From contig DGSN01000013.1 of NCBI GenBank assembly GCA_002393575.1, positions 1 to 64,000 on the forward strand: DNA of 64,000 nucleotides. The letters are read 5' to 3'. The notes under the pieces were generated by a model that was not told the DNA's origin, ran no database searches, and saw only the letters and a program-made list of their open reading frames with translations. Position 1 is the first letter of the stretch. The number at the start of each line of letters is the position of its first letter. Below are positions 41,676 through 50,517 of this stretch, in pieces. Position numbers and translations under genes: made by a program. Origin of the DNA: Prevotellaceae bacterium UBA4361. GTDB lineage: Bacteria > Bacteroidota > Bacteroidia > Bacteroidales > Bacteroidaceae.

Positions 41676-44600
41676 TTATCCTTTTATTTTCTCTTCCACC
41701 CACTTTCTTGCATTCACGAATGCCTCAATCCATGGAGTCACCTCGTCGCCCTTGCGAGCACGTGGATAGTGTGCCTGCTGCCAAGGGAAGATGGCGCGCT
41801 CCAAGTGTGGCATCATAGCAAGATGGCGACCGTCGGCACTTGCCAAACCAGCCACGTCGTAGTCGGAGCCATTTGGATTTGCTGGATAGCCCGAGTAATT
41901 GTACTTAGCCACAACATGATACTTGTCCTCAGCCATTGGAAGTGAGAAATTACCTTCACCGTGAGCTACCCACAAACCGAGCTTGCTACCACTGAGCGAA
42001 CCAAACATCACACTGTGGTTCTCTGGAATCTGAAGCGTGATGAACTCGCTTTCGAACTTGTGCGACACGTTGTGAAGCATCTTGGCATAGTCGGCTGGCT
42101 GTGATTCGCCCTTGTTGAGCAAACCGAGCTCTACCATCAACTGACAACCGTTGCAGATACCGAGCGAGAGAGTGTCCTCACGGGCATAAAAGGCATCGAG
42201 CGCAGCCTTTGCCTTTGGATTGAAGAGGAACGCACCTGCCCAACCCTTTGCACTACCGAGAACGTCGCTATTGGAGAATCCACCACAGAAAACGATGAAA
42301 TTGATGTCTTCCAATGTCTCACGTCCGCTCACCAAGTCGGTCATCATCACGTCCTTCACATCGAAGCCAGCCAAATACATCGAATAAGCCATTTCGCGCT
42401 CACCGTTCGTACCTTTCTCACGGATGATAGCAGCCTTGATGCCTGTACGCTCACGACGGTCAGCACTGATGCCGTACTGCGAAAGCTTACCTGTGAACGA
42501 AGCAGGGAACTTGTGCTCAATCGCTTGGTTCTTATAGTTCTTGAATCGTTCTGCAGCCTGTCCGTTGAAACTCTGTTTCGTGTCGAGGCGATAGGAAGTG
42601 GAATACCACACATCGCGCAGATGGTCGATGTCGTAAGTCAACGCCTTGTTCTCTTTCTTGACAATCAGCTTTCTCTCAGCGATTGGATAACCGATTGCCA
42701 CATAACCGATGCCTGCTTCGTCAAGCACCTTCTCCACTTCAGCCTTCTGGTCGTTGCTTACCTGAATCACCACTCCTGGATTCTCTGCGAAAAGCACTTT
42801 CACGAGGTCAGGTTCAGCAATTCCCTTCAAGTTCACATTCAGACCACCCTTCTGATTAGCGAAGGTCATTTCCAACAAAGTAGTGACGAGTCCACCTGCA
42901 CTGATGTCATGTCCTGCCAGCAGCAACTCATTCTTCACAAGTTCCTGTACTGCCAAGAACGCATCGCGGAAATATTCAGGATTCTGCACCGTTGGCACAT
43001 CGCTGCCCACCTTGCCCAGACTCTGCGCAAAGGCAGAGCCACCGAGGCGGAGCTGGTCGAAACTGAAATCTATATGATAGAGTGTTGTGTTTGCATCGTT
43101 CACCAAAACAGGACTTACCACCTTCTTCACGTCGCTTACCTCACCGCCCGAACTGACAATCACAGTTCCTGGGCTGACAATCTTCGAGCCGTCAGGATAT
43201 TTCTGTGTCATCGAAAGCGAATCCTTACCCGTTGGCACATTCACTTGCAATGCGCAGCAGAAGTCGCTCAGGGCTTCCACACCTGCATAGAGGCGAGCAT
43301 CCTCACCCTTCTGCGAACGGCATGGCCACATCCAGTTGGCAGAGAGGCTCACGCTGTCGAGTCCTTCAGCCAACGGTGCCCAAACGAGGTTGGTCAACGA
43401 CTCAGCCACCGAAAGCACACTGCCAGCAGCAGGGTCAGCAAGACCTGCCTGTGGAGCATGACCAATGGCAGTGGCAATACCCTTTTCTCCACGATAGTCG
43501 AGAGCAACGACACCGCAGTCGGAGAGTGGCAACTGAATCTCACCCTGACACTGTTGACGAGCAATCTTACCCGTAACTGAACGGTCAACCTTGTTAGTCA
43601 ACCAGTCCTTACATGCCACAGCCTCTAACTGAAGCACATTTTCCAAGTATTCGTCTATCTGATTGAGGGAATAAAACACGTCTTCGTACTTGCGCACAAC
43701 AGTCTCATCCTTCATATATGTCTTTGGAGAGTGTCCGAACATCTGACTCACTTCCAAGTCGAAAGGACGCACACCGTCACCCTGTTCAAAAGCAAAGTGA
43801 GCATCGCCCGTCGTCTCGCCCACCACGTACAGCGGAGCACGTTCGCGCTCGGCAATCTTGCGCACATGCTCGATGTGCTCTTCCTGAATGAGCAAGCCCA
43901 TGCGCTCCTGACTTTCGTTGGCAATGATTTCCTTCGACGAAAGGGTCTTGTCACCGATTGGCAACTTGGTCATGTCAATCAGTCCACCACATTCCTCAAC
44001 GAGTTCTGACAGACAGTTCACATGCCCTGCCGAACCGTGGTCGTGGATGGAAACCACAGGGTTCACATCCTCTTCGCACAGCGCACGAACAAGGTTGTTG
44101 GCACGTTTCTGCATCTCAGGATTGGCACGCTGCACGGCGTTCAGCTCTATACCGCTCGAATAGCGACCTGTATCTACCGACGACACAGAACCACCACCAA
44201 GACCGATGCGGTAGTTGTCACCACCCACAACGACAATCTTGTTGCCCTTCTCAGGCGTACCCTTCAGGCAGTCGCGCTTGGTGCCATAGCCCACACCGCC
44301 TGCCAGCATAATCACCTTGTCGTAACCATACTTCTCATCCACTTCCTCACCATCGATGCTTTGCTTCTCCTCGTGTTCGAAGGTCAGCACAGAACCCGTG
44401 ATGAGTGGCTGACCGAACTTATTGCCGAAGTCGCTGGCACCATTCGAAGCCTTAATCAATATCTGTTCTGGAGTCTGGTAGAGCCATTTGCGCACAGGCA
44501 TCAAGTCCTCCCACGAACGCGCACCCTGCTCCCCATTTCGAGGATAGCTCGTCATATACACTGCCGTGCCAGCGATAGGCCACGAACCAGTTCCACCGCC

Positions 44601-45419
44601 CATACGGTCGCGGATTTCACCGCCCGTACCCGTTGCAGCACCATTGAACGGCTCCACCGTCGTTGGGAAGTTGTGTGTTTCTGCCTTCAGCGAAATCACC
44701 GACTCGATGTCCTTCACCTCGAAGTAATCGCTCGTGGAGTGGTCTTTCGGAGCAAACTGTTCCACAATCGGACCCTGCGCAAAAGCCACATTGTCCTTGT
44801 AGGCAGAGATAATCTTATTGGGATTCTCCTGAGTCGTTTTCTTAATCATGGAGAAGAGCGACGACTCTTTCTCTTCGCCATCAATGATGAATGTGCCACC
44901 AAAAATCTTGTGGCGACAATGCTCAGAATTGATTTGCGCAAAACCGAACACCTCGGAGTCAGTCAGTTTTCTGCCCAGCTGACCTTCCACCTTGTGGAGA
45001 TACTCAATTTCCTCTGGACTCAGCGCAAGTCCTTCCTGTTCGTTGTATTCCTCCAGGTTCTCAATGTGGAGAATAGGAGCAGGCTGGATGTTGACTGTGA
45101 AAATGTTCTGGTCGAGACCCTTGTACATGCGCTGAAGCATAGGGTCGAACTCAGCGTCCTCACTGGCAACAGGGAAGTATTCCTCAATGCGCTGCACGCC
45201 TTTGATTGCCATGTTCTGAGTGATTTCCACAGCGTTCGTACTCCAAGGAGTTATCATCTCACGGCGTGGACCCACAAAATAGCCATCAACCGTTTCCGAC
45301 TGTTCCTCTTTTGCCTCACCATAGAGCCAGCAAAGTTCCGACTTCTCATCAGCCGTCAGTGCATGGTCCACACTCGTGGCAATCACGCTCTGCGCTGGTG
45401 TTCTGAAAAAGTAAATCAT
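41676..45419 (-). CDS. purL: Phosphoribosylformylglycinamidine synthase (single-chain PurL)
   Basis: 1,247 residues from ATG 45419 (MIYFFRTPAQSVIA), the large single-chain type. Landmarks are the linker and FGAM-synthase domains (NSEHCRHKIFGGTFIIDG, KAETHNFPTTVEPFNGAATG, HDHGSAGHVNCLSELVEECG), ending in the class I glutaminase domain with its catalytic Cys in SLGICNGCQLMVELG. It makes FGAM from FGAR, glutamine and ATP in purine synthesis. The frame is open to 45578, but the extra 53 residues have no homology and lie upstream of the promoter box. Confidence 0.96.
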   Translation of the reverse strand: MIYFFRTPAQSVIATSVDHALTADEKSELCWLYGEAKEEQSETVDGYFVGPRREMITPWSTNAVEITQNMAIKGVQRIEEYFPVASEDAEFDPMLQRMYKGLDQNIFTVNIQPAPILHIENLEEYNEQEGLALSPEEIEYLHKVEGQLGRKLTDSEVFGFAQINSEHCRHKIFGGTFIIDGEEKESSLFSMIKKTTQENPNKIISAYKDNVAFAQGPIVEQFAPKDHSTSDYFEVKDIESVISLKAETHNFPTTVEPFNGAATGTGGEIRDRMGGGTGSWPIAGTAVYMTSYPRNGEQGARSWEDLMPVRKWLYQTPEQILIKASNGASDFGNKFGQPLITGSVLTFEHEEKQSIDGEEVDEKYGYDKVIMLAGGVGYGTKRDCLKGTPEKGNKIVVVGGDNYRIGLGGGSVSSVDTGRYSSGIELNAVQRANPEMQKRANNLVRALCEEDVNPVVSIHDHGSAGHVNCLSELVEECGGLIDMTKLPIGDKTLSSKEIIANESQERMGLLIQEEHIEHVRKIAERERAPLYVVGETTGDAHFAFEQGDGVRPFDLEVSQMFGHSPKTYMKDETVVRKYEDVFYSLNQIDEYLENVLQLEAVACKDWLTNKVDRSVTGKIARQQCQGEIQLPLSDCGVVALDYRGEKGIATAIGHAPQAGLADPAAGSVLSVAESLTNLVWAPLAEGLDSVSLSANWMWPCRSQKGEDARLYAGVEALSDFCCALQVNVPTGKDSLSMTQKYPDGSKIVSPGTVIVSSGGEVSDVKKVVSPVLVNDANTTLYHIDFSFDQLRLGGSAFAQSLGKVGSDVPTVQNPEYFRDAFLAVQELVKNELLLAGHDISAGGLVTTLLEMTFANQKGGLNVNLKGIAEPDLVKVLFAENPGVVIQVSNDQKAEVEKVLDEAGIGYVAIGYPIAERKLIVKKENKALTYDIDHLRDVWYSTSYRLDTKQSFNGQAAERFKNYKNQAIEHKFPASFTGKLSQYGISADRRERTGIKAAIIREKGTNGEREMAYSMYLAGFDVKDVMMTDLVSGRETLEDINFIVFCGGFSNSDVLGSAKGWAGAFLFNPKAKAALDAFYAREDTLSLGICNGCQLMVELGLLNKGESQPADYAKMLHNVSHKFESEFITLQIPENHSVMFGSLSGSKLGLWVAHGEGNFSLPMAEDKYHVVAKYNYSGYPANPNGSDYDVAGLASADGRHLAMMPHLERAIFPWQQAHYPRARKGDEVTPWIEAFVNARKWVEEKIKG

Positions 45420-45459
45420 TCTGAATGAAAAATATAACGTTATAATGAAAACTTTCCTG

Positions 45460-45467
45460 CAAAGGTA
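45460..45467 (-). promoter_or_regulatory. -7 promoter box (TACCTTTG) for purL
   Basis: Minus-strand TACCTTTG, a full TAnnTTTG match, 41 nt before the purL start. It lies inside the longer open frame, supporting the later start codon. Confidence 0.5.
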
Positions 45468-45609
45468 CGGATAAAATTTCACATAATCCCCATTTCTCCC
45501 CACTTTTCTATGCAATAACATAGAACTGCGAAGCCTCAGCGCTGCAACCCCAACAAAAGCATTGGCGTTAGCACCCATTCATGCCAACGCCAAAGCTTTG
45601 AAAAATCCA

Positions 45610-45700
45610 CGTTTCACGTCCCTCGCTTCACGCTTCACGTTCCTCGCTTCACGCTCCACGTCCCTCGCTTCACACTTCACGTTCCACGCTTCACGTTTTA
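45610..45700. repeat. Tandem heptamer array (CGCTTCA/CGTTCCT)
   Basis: About 13 consecutive 7-bp units in perfect register, mostly cgcttca, cgttcct, cgtccct and cgttcca. It ends at the stop codon of the GH9 gene. The clearest example of the heptamer arrays in this window. Confidence 0.85.
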
Positions 45701-47425
45701 CTCCACTCCTCCCAACAGTGCCACCAAGGTAGCATTCCAGTTGATGGCGATTTCGTTCGAAGCATACGAGCCCATATCGTCAATAAACGATTCGTCAGGT
45801 TGTTTGGAAGGATATTTCAGACCAGAGCCGAGGTCTTGCTGACCTGGATTCGGACCGCCAGCCAAGAGCCCAGGCATAGGTTCTGCGATGCCGTCGGCTT
45901 CCGACACACGATGATGTGGATGCATCACACGCTTCGTGCCGAAACCCGTCACGTAGCAATAACCCGTTGCGTTTCTGCCCAACACATATTCCACATTCTG
46001 CAAAGCACCCTTCATGTATTTCTTGTCTTTCGTCAGTTGATGAGCGTAGAGCAACATCACGCCATCGCCACAGAATTTCTCTGCCAAGCAGCCCCAAGCA
46101 TAGTCGCGAGGATTGTTGCCCGAAGGTGTTTGGAAACAAGAAGTCGTCGTTGTAGCAAGGATTCTGTCACAGAAGGCAAGAAGCTGTGTGCGGAACTGCT
46201 TGCTCATCTCCGCATTTGCCTCATGCGTGAGCCAATCGAACACACCGAGCGTCGAAACCATGCCCCATGTCGGTGTGCTCACGTATCGAGGCTGGTATTG
46301 CTTGGCAACGTCAGCATATTGTCCGTCCTTCGTCAGGAAATAAAGTTCCGTGGCAGCCCAAAACCATTCATCGTCTGCATTGCCGTCGCCGTAGGTTCCA
46401 GTGCTGACAGCAGGCTGAAACTCCTTGTTCATGCGGTCTTGTTCATAGAACTGGCGTGGGTGTTGCTTTGCCCATTCGTATGCCTTCTTGGCTGCTTCCT
46501 CTGCCTGACGCGAGAAGTCGGGATAATCCGCATTCTGCCGATAGATACGTGCAGCCTGTGCCATCACAGCCGCAAAGTCGAGCGTGGCGGTTGTGGATTT
46601 CTGCACCACATAACGCTGCTGCTTGCAGTCGGTTGGCATGATGAAGCCCTCGAAATTAGGGGTTGTCAACTTATGATAAACGCCGCCGTCGGCTGGGTCT
46701 TGCATCGTGAGCATCCACTTGAGGTTATACATCAGTTCGTCCAAGAGGTCTGCCGTGCGATTGTTACTCTCAGGGATATTCAGCTTGATGGCATCAAAAC
46801 GCGCCTTGTTCATTTCGTAGGAACCGAGCATGATGCCGATGGAAAAGGCAGAATTGACAATGTACTTGTTGTAGTCGCCTGCATCATACCAGCCTCCAGG
46901 CGAGGAAATCACGGTGCCAGCAGGACGACCTTCGGACACAGCCGATGGATGCACGAGCACCTTCGTGTCGGGATGTCCCAACGGACGGGCGAACTTCCCA
47001 GCATACTGCTTTTCGATTGGCATACCTGAACGAATGAGATAGAACGCCTTGATGGCAGCCTTCGTCACGTCCTCCAAGGCATTTTCCTGAATGGTAAACG
47101 CAGGCGATGTTTGCTTGCCATATTTCAACATGTAACGTCCTGGTTGCGTCAACTCGCTGAAATCCACCACAGTGCGTTCCTTGTCCGACCAAGGCGACTT
47201 GGCTATTCTCAGCATTTTGGGTTGCACATTCACCGTCTTTCCCTTCGCATCCACAATCTTCACATGACTCACGTCTGCCACGCCTTCAATCGTTGCAACT
47301 TTCTCTTGGTGAGGATTCATCCCCACCTGATTCACTCTGATTTGAGCCGATGCACCTACGCATGGCAGCATCAAGGCAGACAAAAGGACTGCACTCTTGA
47401 TTTTCATCACCTGTTTGTTTTTCAT
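45698..47425 (-). CDS. Secreted glycoside hydrolase family 9 (cellulase-type)
   Basis: 575 residues. A signal peptide (core VLLSALMLPCVGASA) and an N-terminal Ig-like cellulase domain (IRVNQVGMNPHQEKVATIEG, about 29-112) precede the (alpha/alpha)6 GH9 catalytic domain. The catalytic base Asp181/Asp184 are in PGGWYDAGDYNKY; the HPHHRVSEADG loop and the general acid Glu558 in SYASNEIAINWNA are present. It likely cleaves beta-1,4-glucan or related oligosaccharides. It stands alone, not in an obvious SusCD locus. An ATG seven codons in is an alternative start. Confidence 0.93.
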   Translation of the reverse strand: MKNKQVMKIKSAVLLSALMLPCVGASAQIRVNQVGMNPHQEKVATIEGVADVSHVKIVDAKGKTVNVQPKMLRIAKSPWSDKERTVVDFSELTQPGRYMLKYGKQTSPAFTIQENALEDVTKAAIKAFYLIRSGMPIEKQYAGKFARPLGHPDTKVLVHPSAVSEGRPAGTVISSPGGWYDAGDYNKYIVNSAFSIGIMLGSYEMNKARFDAIKLNIPESNNRTADLLDELMYNLKWMLTMQDPADGGVYHKLTTPNFEGFIMPTDCKQQRYVVQKSTTATLDFAAVMAQAARIYRQNADYPDFSRQAEEAAKKAYEWAKQHPRQFYEQDRMNKEFQPAVSTGTYGDGNADDEWFWAATELYFLTKDGQYADVAKQYQPRYVSTPTWGMVSTLGVFDWLTHEANAEMSKQFRTQLLAFCDRILATTTTSCFQTPSGNNPRDYAWGCLAEKFCGDGVMLLYAHQLTKDKKYMKGALQNVEYVLGRNATGYCYVTGFGTKRVMHPHHRVSEADGIAEPMPGLLAGGPNPGQQDLGSGLKYPSKQPDESFIDDMGSYASNEIAINWNATLVALLGGVE

Positions 47426-47498
47426 ACGTCAATTTATTTTTAGTTAGACCATAATCCTCCAGCCGCCGTGCTCTTCGGTTCCGCCGAAGCCCCCTTTC

Positions 47499-48167
47499 CT
47501 ACATCTGCCCGCTCTCAATCAGCAAGATGCAGCGCTCCGTGAGCCTGTCATCCACATCGGGGTCGTACTCCTTCTTCAGGCTCGCCCCAAAGAGCGTAGC
47601 GAAGGCATTGTAGAATCCCGCCTTGAAACCACCCATGTACGTCTTAATCAACTGATAAGACGTCTGGTTGCACTGGCGGTCGATGAGCTTGATGAGCAGT
47701 TTTCCCTGCGAGAACGTCAGTTTCTTCAAGCGGGGCTTGTACCGTTTCATCAACTCCTTCTCCATCTGCTTCAGATAAACGTCGCGCGACTTCTTGTCGG
47801 GCAGAGAGTCCATGTGCTGAATCTGCCGTTCGATTTCGTGCTGAATCTCCTTGGCAATCGGATACACCTTCTTGATGTTGGCAGCAATCTTATAGTATTT
47901 CTTCGCCTGACGCTTGCTCTTGAACACCAGCTTGTCGAAGACATACACATCGTTCAGCACGAACCACGGAATCATCTCACCCTCATACTCCACCTCGCCA
48001 GCATACCCGATGCCATGCGCGAAGATGGGAGCACCTGCCAACCCCTGCACATCCGCGTCCGTAGCCTCTATTTGAGCTGAAGCCGTAGAGACGAAGCATG
48101 AAGAGTGAAGAATGAAGAATGAAAGAATGAGAACAAGAATGGCCACAGCTCTTCTCCTTCCGTTCAT
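47499..48167 (-). CDS. DUF4294-family secreted protein
   Basis: 222 residues from the ATG at 48167, chosen because MNGRRRAVAILVLILSFFIL gives a classic signal peptide; ATGs at 48197 and 48221 are also open. The mature part is basic and helical: YKIAANIKKVYPIAKEIQHE, LKQMEKELMKRYKPRLKKL and DRQCNQTSYQLIKTYMGGF are typical of DUF4294. Function unknown. The hydrophobic core of the signal peptide (LSFFILHSSCF) is read from ttcttca-type heptamers that also occur between genes. Confidence 0.82.
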   Translation of the reverse strand: MNGRRRAVAILVLILSFFILHSSCFVSTASAQIEATDADVQGLAGAPIFAHGIGYAGEVEYEGEMIPWFVLNDVYVFDKLVFKSKRQAKKYYKIAANIKKVYPIAKEIQHEIERQIQHMDSLPDKKSRDVYLKQMEKELMKRYKPRLKKLTFSQGKLLIKLIDRQCNQTSYQLIKTYMGGFKAGFYNAFATLFGASLKKEYDPDVDDRLTERCILLIESGQM

Positions 48168-48202
48168 AGGAAAAGAAGCGTTCCATCTGTTCATCATAAA
48201 AA

Positions 48203-48290
48203 CTAATCCTTCATTCTTCATTTTTCACACTTATTATTTCATTCTTCACTCTTAATTCTACATTCTTCACTCTTCATTCTTCATTTTACT
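48203..48290. repeat. Heptamer repeats (TTCATTC, CTTCACT)
   Basis: Words such as cttcatt, cttcact and ctacatt run in 7-bp register between the DUF4294 gene and the M28 peptidase gene, ending at the latter's stop codon. Confidence 0.7.
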
Positions 48291-49266
48291 TCTCGTTCCA
48301 AATCACCTCTGCCACGGTCACACCCACAGCCTCCAAGGTGTTCTTGTCGATGTTCTGGATATTGTCCTCAACGGTGTGCCACGTATGGCAAAAACCGCCA
48401 CCGCCCAGGTCGCTGCCGATGATGTCGATGCAAGGAATGCCCGACTGCATCACAGGCAGATGGTCGTCGGTCACGTAACCACCTTCCTCAAACTTGAAGA
48501 ACTGGTCATAGCCCAACGACTGCGCAAAGCCCCACACCTTATCCACCAAGCGAGGTGCATTCCGCTCAGAAAAACCTTCCTTCTTGAACACCGTCTTCGG
48601 TCCACCCACCATGTCGAGCAGAATGCCATAGCGAGCCTGATAGCCGTCCACGTGGTGATACTGTGCCCAATACTGCGAGCCCAAGCACCATGTGCGGTCG
48701 CTCTCCTCTCGGTTTTCCTCCCAGGCAGGAGTGCCACAGTCCTCTGCATCCCAGCAAATCAAATCGACGCCGATGCTCGGAGCCTGCTGCTGCATAAGTC
48801 GAGCCAACTCCAACAGCACCCCCACTCCACTCGCACCGTCGTTGGCACCGTCAATCGGAGTTTTCTGCTTCGACTTGTCACCGTCTTGGTCTGCCCACGG
48901 ACGCGAATCCCAATGCGAGCAAATCATGATGCGCTGTGGGTTGTCCACATTGAACGAAGCAATGATATTCGTGGACTTGATAGGCGAGCCATCATAGAGT
49001 TTCAAGTCTGCCGTCTGGCAAATCACCTTTCCACCAAAGTCCTCAAACTTCTTGGCAATCCATGCTCCACACGAATCATGGGCAGCCGAATTCATCACAC
49101 GAGGACCAAACTCACATTGCTTGGCAACGTAAGAAAATGCCGAATCCACCGAGAACTTTGGTGCTACTCGCTCATAACTCGTAGCCACCTGTTTGGGGTC
49201 ATGCTTACAACTCACAACAACCGCAGCACAAACCATCATCACGATTGGAAGAATCTTTCGTATCAT
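48286..49266 (-). CDS. M28-family lipoprotein: glutaminyl cyclase-like or aminopeptidase
   Basis: 326 residues from ATG 49266, giving a lipoprotein signal (lipobox VVVSC). Zinc-site motifs of the M28/glutaminyl-cyclase fold are present: MICSHWDSRPWADQ, IDGANDGASGVGVLLELARL, LICWDAEDCG, DDHLPVMQSGIPCIDII and FCHTWHTVEDN. Similar Bacteroidetes proteins act as glutaminyl-peptide cyclotransferases, which form N-terminal pyroglutamate on exported proteins. Normal length. Confidence 0.87.
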   Translation of the reverse strand: MIRKILPIVMMVCAAVVVSCKHDPKQVATSYERVAPKFSVDSAFSYVAKQCEFGPRVMNSAAHDSCGAWIAKKFEDFGGKVICQTADLKLYDGSPIKSTNIIASFNVDNPQRIMICSHWDSRPWADQDGDKSKQKTPIDGANDGASGVGVLLELARLMQQQAPSIGVDLICWDAEDCGTPAWEENREESDRTWCLGSQYWAQYHHVDGYQARYGILLDMVGGPKTVFKKEGFSERNAPRLVDKVWGFAQSLGYDQFFKFEEGGYVTDDHLPVMQSGIPCIDIIGSDLGGGGFCHTWHTVEDNIQNIDKNTLEAVGVTVAEVIWNEK

Positions 49267-49377
49267 CGTTTCTATTTGGATAATTATCGTTTCCACCGTT
49301 TCAAGAGAAAAGAAAAAATGAAGCGTCTCAACCTTTATCCTGATTCATCCTCCATTTCTCATTTGAAAATCTGGCTG

Positions 49378-49385
49378 CAAAGTTA
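49378..49385 (-). promoter_or_regulatory. -7 promoter box (TAACTTTG) for the M28 gene
   Basis: Minus-strand TAACTTTG fits TAnnTTTG, about 110 nt before the start. No -33 element at normal spacing. Confidence 0.4.
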
Positions 49386-49440
49386 CGTCTTTTTCTCTAT
49401 AGGCTCATCATCCCAAACATTTAAAAAGCAACAAATTTGA

Positions 49441-49671
49441 TTAACAAACAATAAAAACTGAAAACCAAAGCATCAAAAACCTCCGTAGTGAATGAAAAAC
49501 AGGAGGGGAAACAGACGCAATTCTTATGAGTTTTGGTCTGTAGTCTTCATCCTCGGTAGTCATGGTTTGCAGTTTCGCACAAATATGCTTGGCTCTGTAA
49601 TAACTCTTCAAACCTTCCTCGTTGGTAAAGTCATAAAACTCTCCACTGCGCATCTTCTCAAACTCAGTCCA
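49441..49671 (-). pseudogene. Remnant of a maltose/galactoside O-acetyltransferase (N-terminal part)
   Basis: Reading the minus strand gives TEFEKMRSGEFYDFTNEEG, then YYRAKHICAKLQTM and EDEDYRPKLIRIAS, matching the N-terminal Mac domain that precedes the left-handed beta-helix of sugar O-acetyltransferases (compare EKMxAGELY...RA). The start codon is absent (the codon before TEFEKM is TGG), and after about 55 residues homology ends and the hexapeptide repeats are missing. A gene fragment at the edge of the restriction-modification island. Confidence 0.6.
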
Positions 49672-49852
49672 TCATCTTCTTGTGTTTTTGTGTTAAGTTA
49701 TCGTTATTTAATTGAACCTTATTTCTTCCGTTACGTCGTTTCTTTTTAATCTCCTGGATGACAGAAACAACAGAAATCACTACGCCCAGCGCACCTACGA
49801 GCAGGCATATTAAATCAAAATTCTCTTTTGCCCAAGACATGATTGTTTCCAT
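49664..49852 (-). CDS. Small single-pass membrane protein
   Basis: 62 residues from ATG 49852 (METIMSWAKENFDLICLLVG). One membrane helix (ICLLVGALGVVISVVSVI) is followed by a basic region (KKKRRNGRNK). The end overlaps the acetyltransferase remnant by a few bases. Not recognised. Coding status is plausible but unproven. Confidence 0.45.
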   Translation of the reverse strand: METIMSWAKENFDLICLLVGALGVVISVVSVIQEIKKKRRNGRNKVQLNNDNLTQKHKKMMD

Positions 49853-50282
49853 ATCAATTCCCGATTTATCTTTTTGTCTTACAAAAGTAGATAATATCCT
49901 TAAACCATGCAAATCTTAGGCAATAATTACCGTTAAGACTTGCTCATTTTTAATGATTCCGCTGATGCCGTTTCATGCTTCCGCATCGCTGACGTTCTCT
50001 TTCGGATGCACTGAATCGTTTTTTCGATTCTACTGAATTGCCGAGCCCTCGTCATATAGTTGAATCAAAGAAATGCTGTAATATATCTACATGCACTGCA
50101 GACAATGTCCAAAAGTTCTGAACCCAAAAGCATTCCTTTGCCCCTTGTCCCTCATGTTCCTATTGAGTTACGCCATGCTAAAAGGATCACCGCTACAAGG
50201 CGACTTCATAATCTTCTTAGTAAAAAACGTGAAAGACCAACTATTTTCTACACACTTCTGCATATAATCTCCAAAAAATATA
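49853..50282. other. Long AT-rich intergenic stretch without a clear gene
   Basis: About 430 bp before the restriction-modification genes. It contains a single cgagccctcg word near 50043 and no convincing gene. Short open frames here have no coding signature. Confidence 0.5.
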
Positions 50283-50290
50283 TAACTTTG
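50283..50290 (+). promoter_or_regulatory. -7 promoter box (TAACTTTG) upstream of the restriction genes
   Basis: TAACTTTG matches TAnnTTTG and lies 38 nt before the remnant regulator, the position expected for the promoter of the restriction operon. Confidence 0.45.
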
Positions 50291-50327
50291 CGTCCAAATG
50301 TAAATATAATCAAGAACTATAGCTAAG

Positions 50328-50517
50328 ATAAATCGCTTAAAAGTAGTGCTCTTCGAAAAAGAGAAGGGTGGCAAATGGTTAGCAAGCCAATTGGGGAAAT
50401 GAACATATTTTGTCTCTTATGGTGTAGCAATACAACACAACTATACCCAAACACAATTGATAAAATTGCTAAATTCGCCAATTATTGACAAACGCGATTT
50501 ACTTGCCTTAAATTATT
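50328..50517 (+). pseudogene. Remnant of an XRE-type (controller-like) helix-turn-helix regulator
   Basis: The frame from 50331 reads NRLKVVLFEKEKGGKWLASQ then LGK and a stop (TGA at 50400). Shifted one frame, WCSNTTQ and TIDKIAKFANY follow, and a further shift gives IDKRDLLALNYY. In this order these pieces match a single Bacteroidetes XRE regulator (NRLKVVL...KWLAxQLGK...VSKWCSNTxQP...LxKIAxxLxVDxRDLL). At least one stop and two shifts break it, and the expected ATG reads ATA. It lies directly in front of the restriction gene, where a controller protein gene often sits. Confidence 0.65.

Noticed and set aside
42513..43580. 355-codon plus-strand frame opposite purL (and similar ones opposite other large genes)
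   Set aside because: Antisense shadow of a certain gene; no recognisable protein.
45420..45578. N-terminal extension of PurL by 53 residues
   Set aside because: The extra residues have no family similarity and contain a full TAnnTTTG promoter box; the conserved start MIYFFRTP is at 45419.
50060..50326. 88-residue open frame before the restriction genes
   Set aside because: Low-complexity, AT-rich, no signal or domain; it runs over the promoter box and the regulator remnant.
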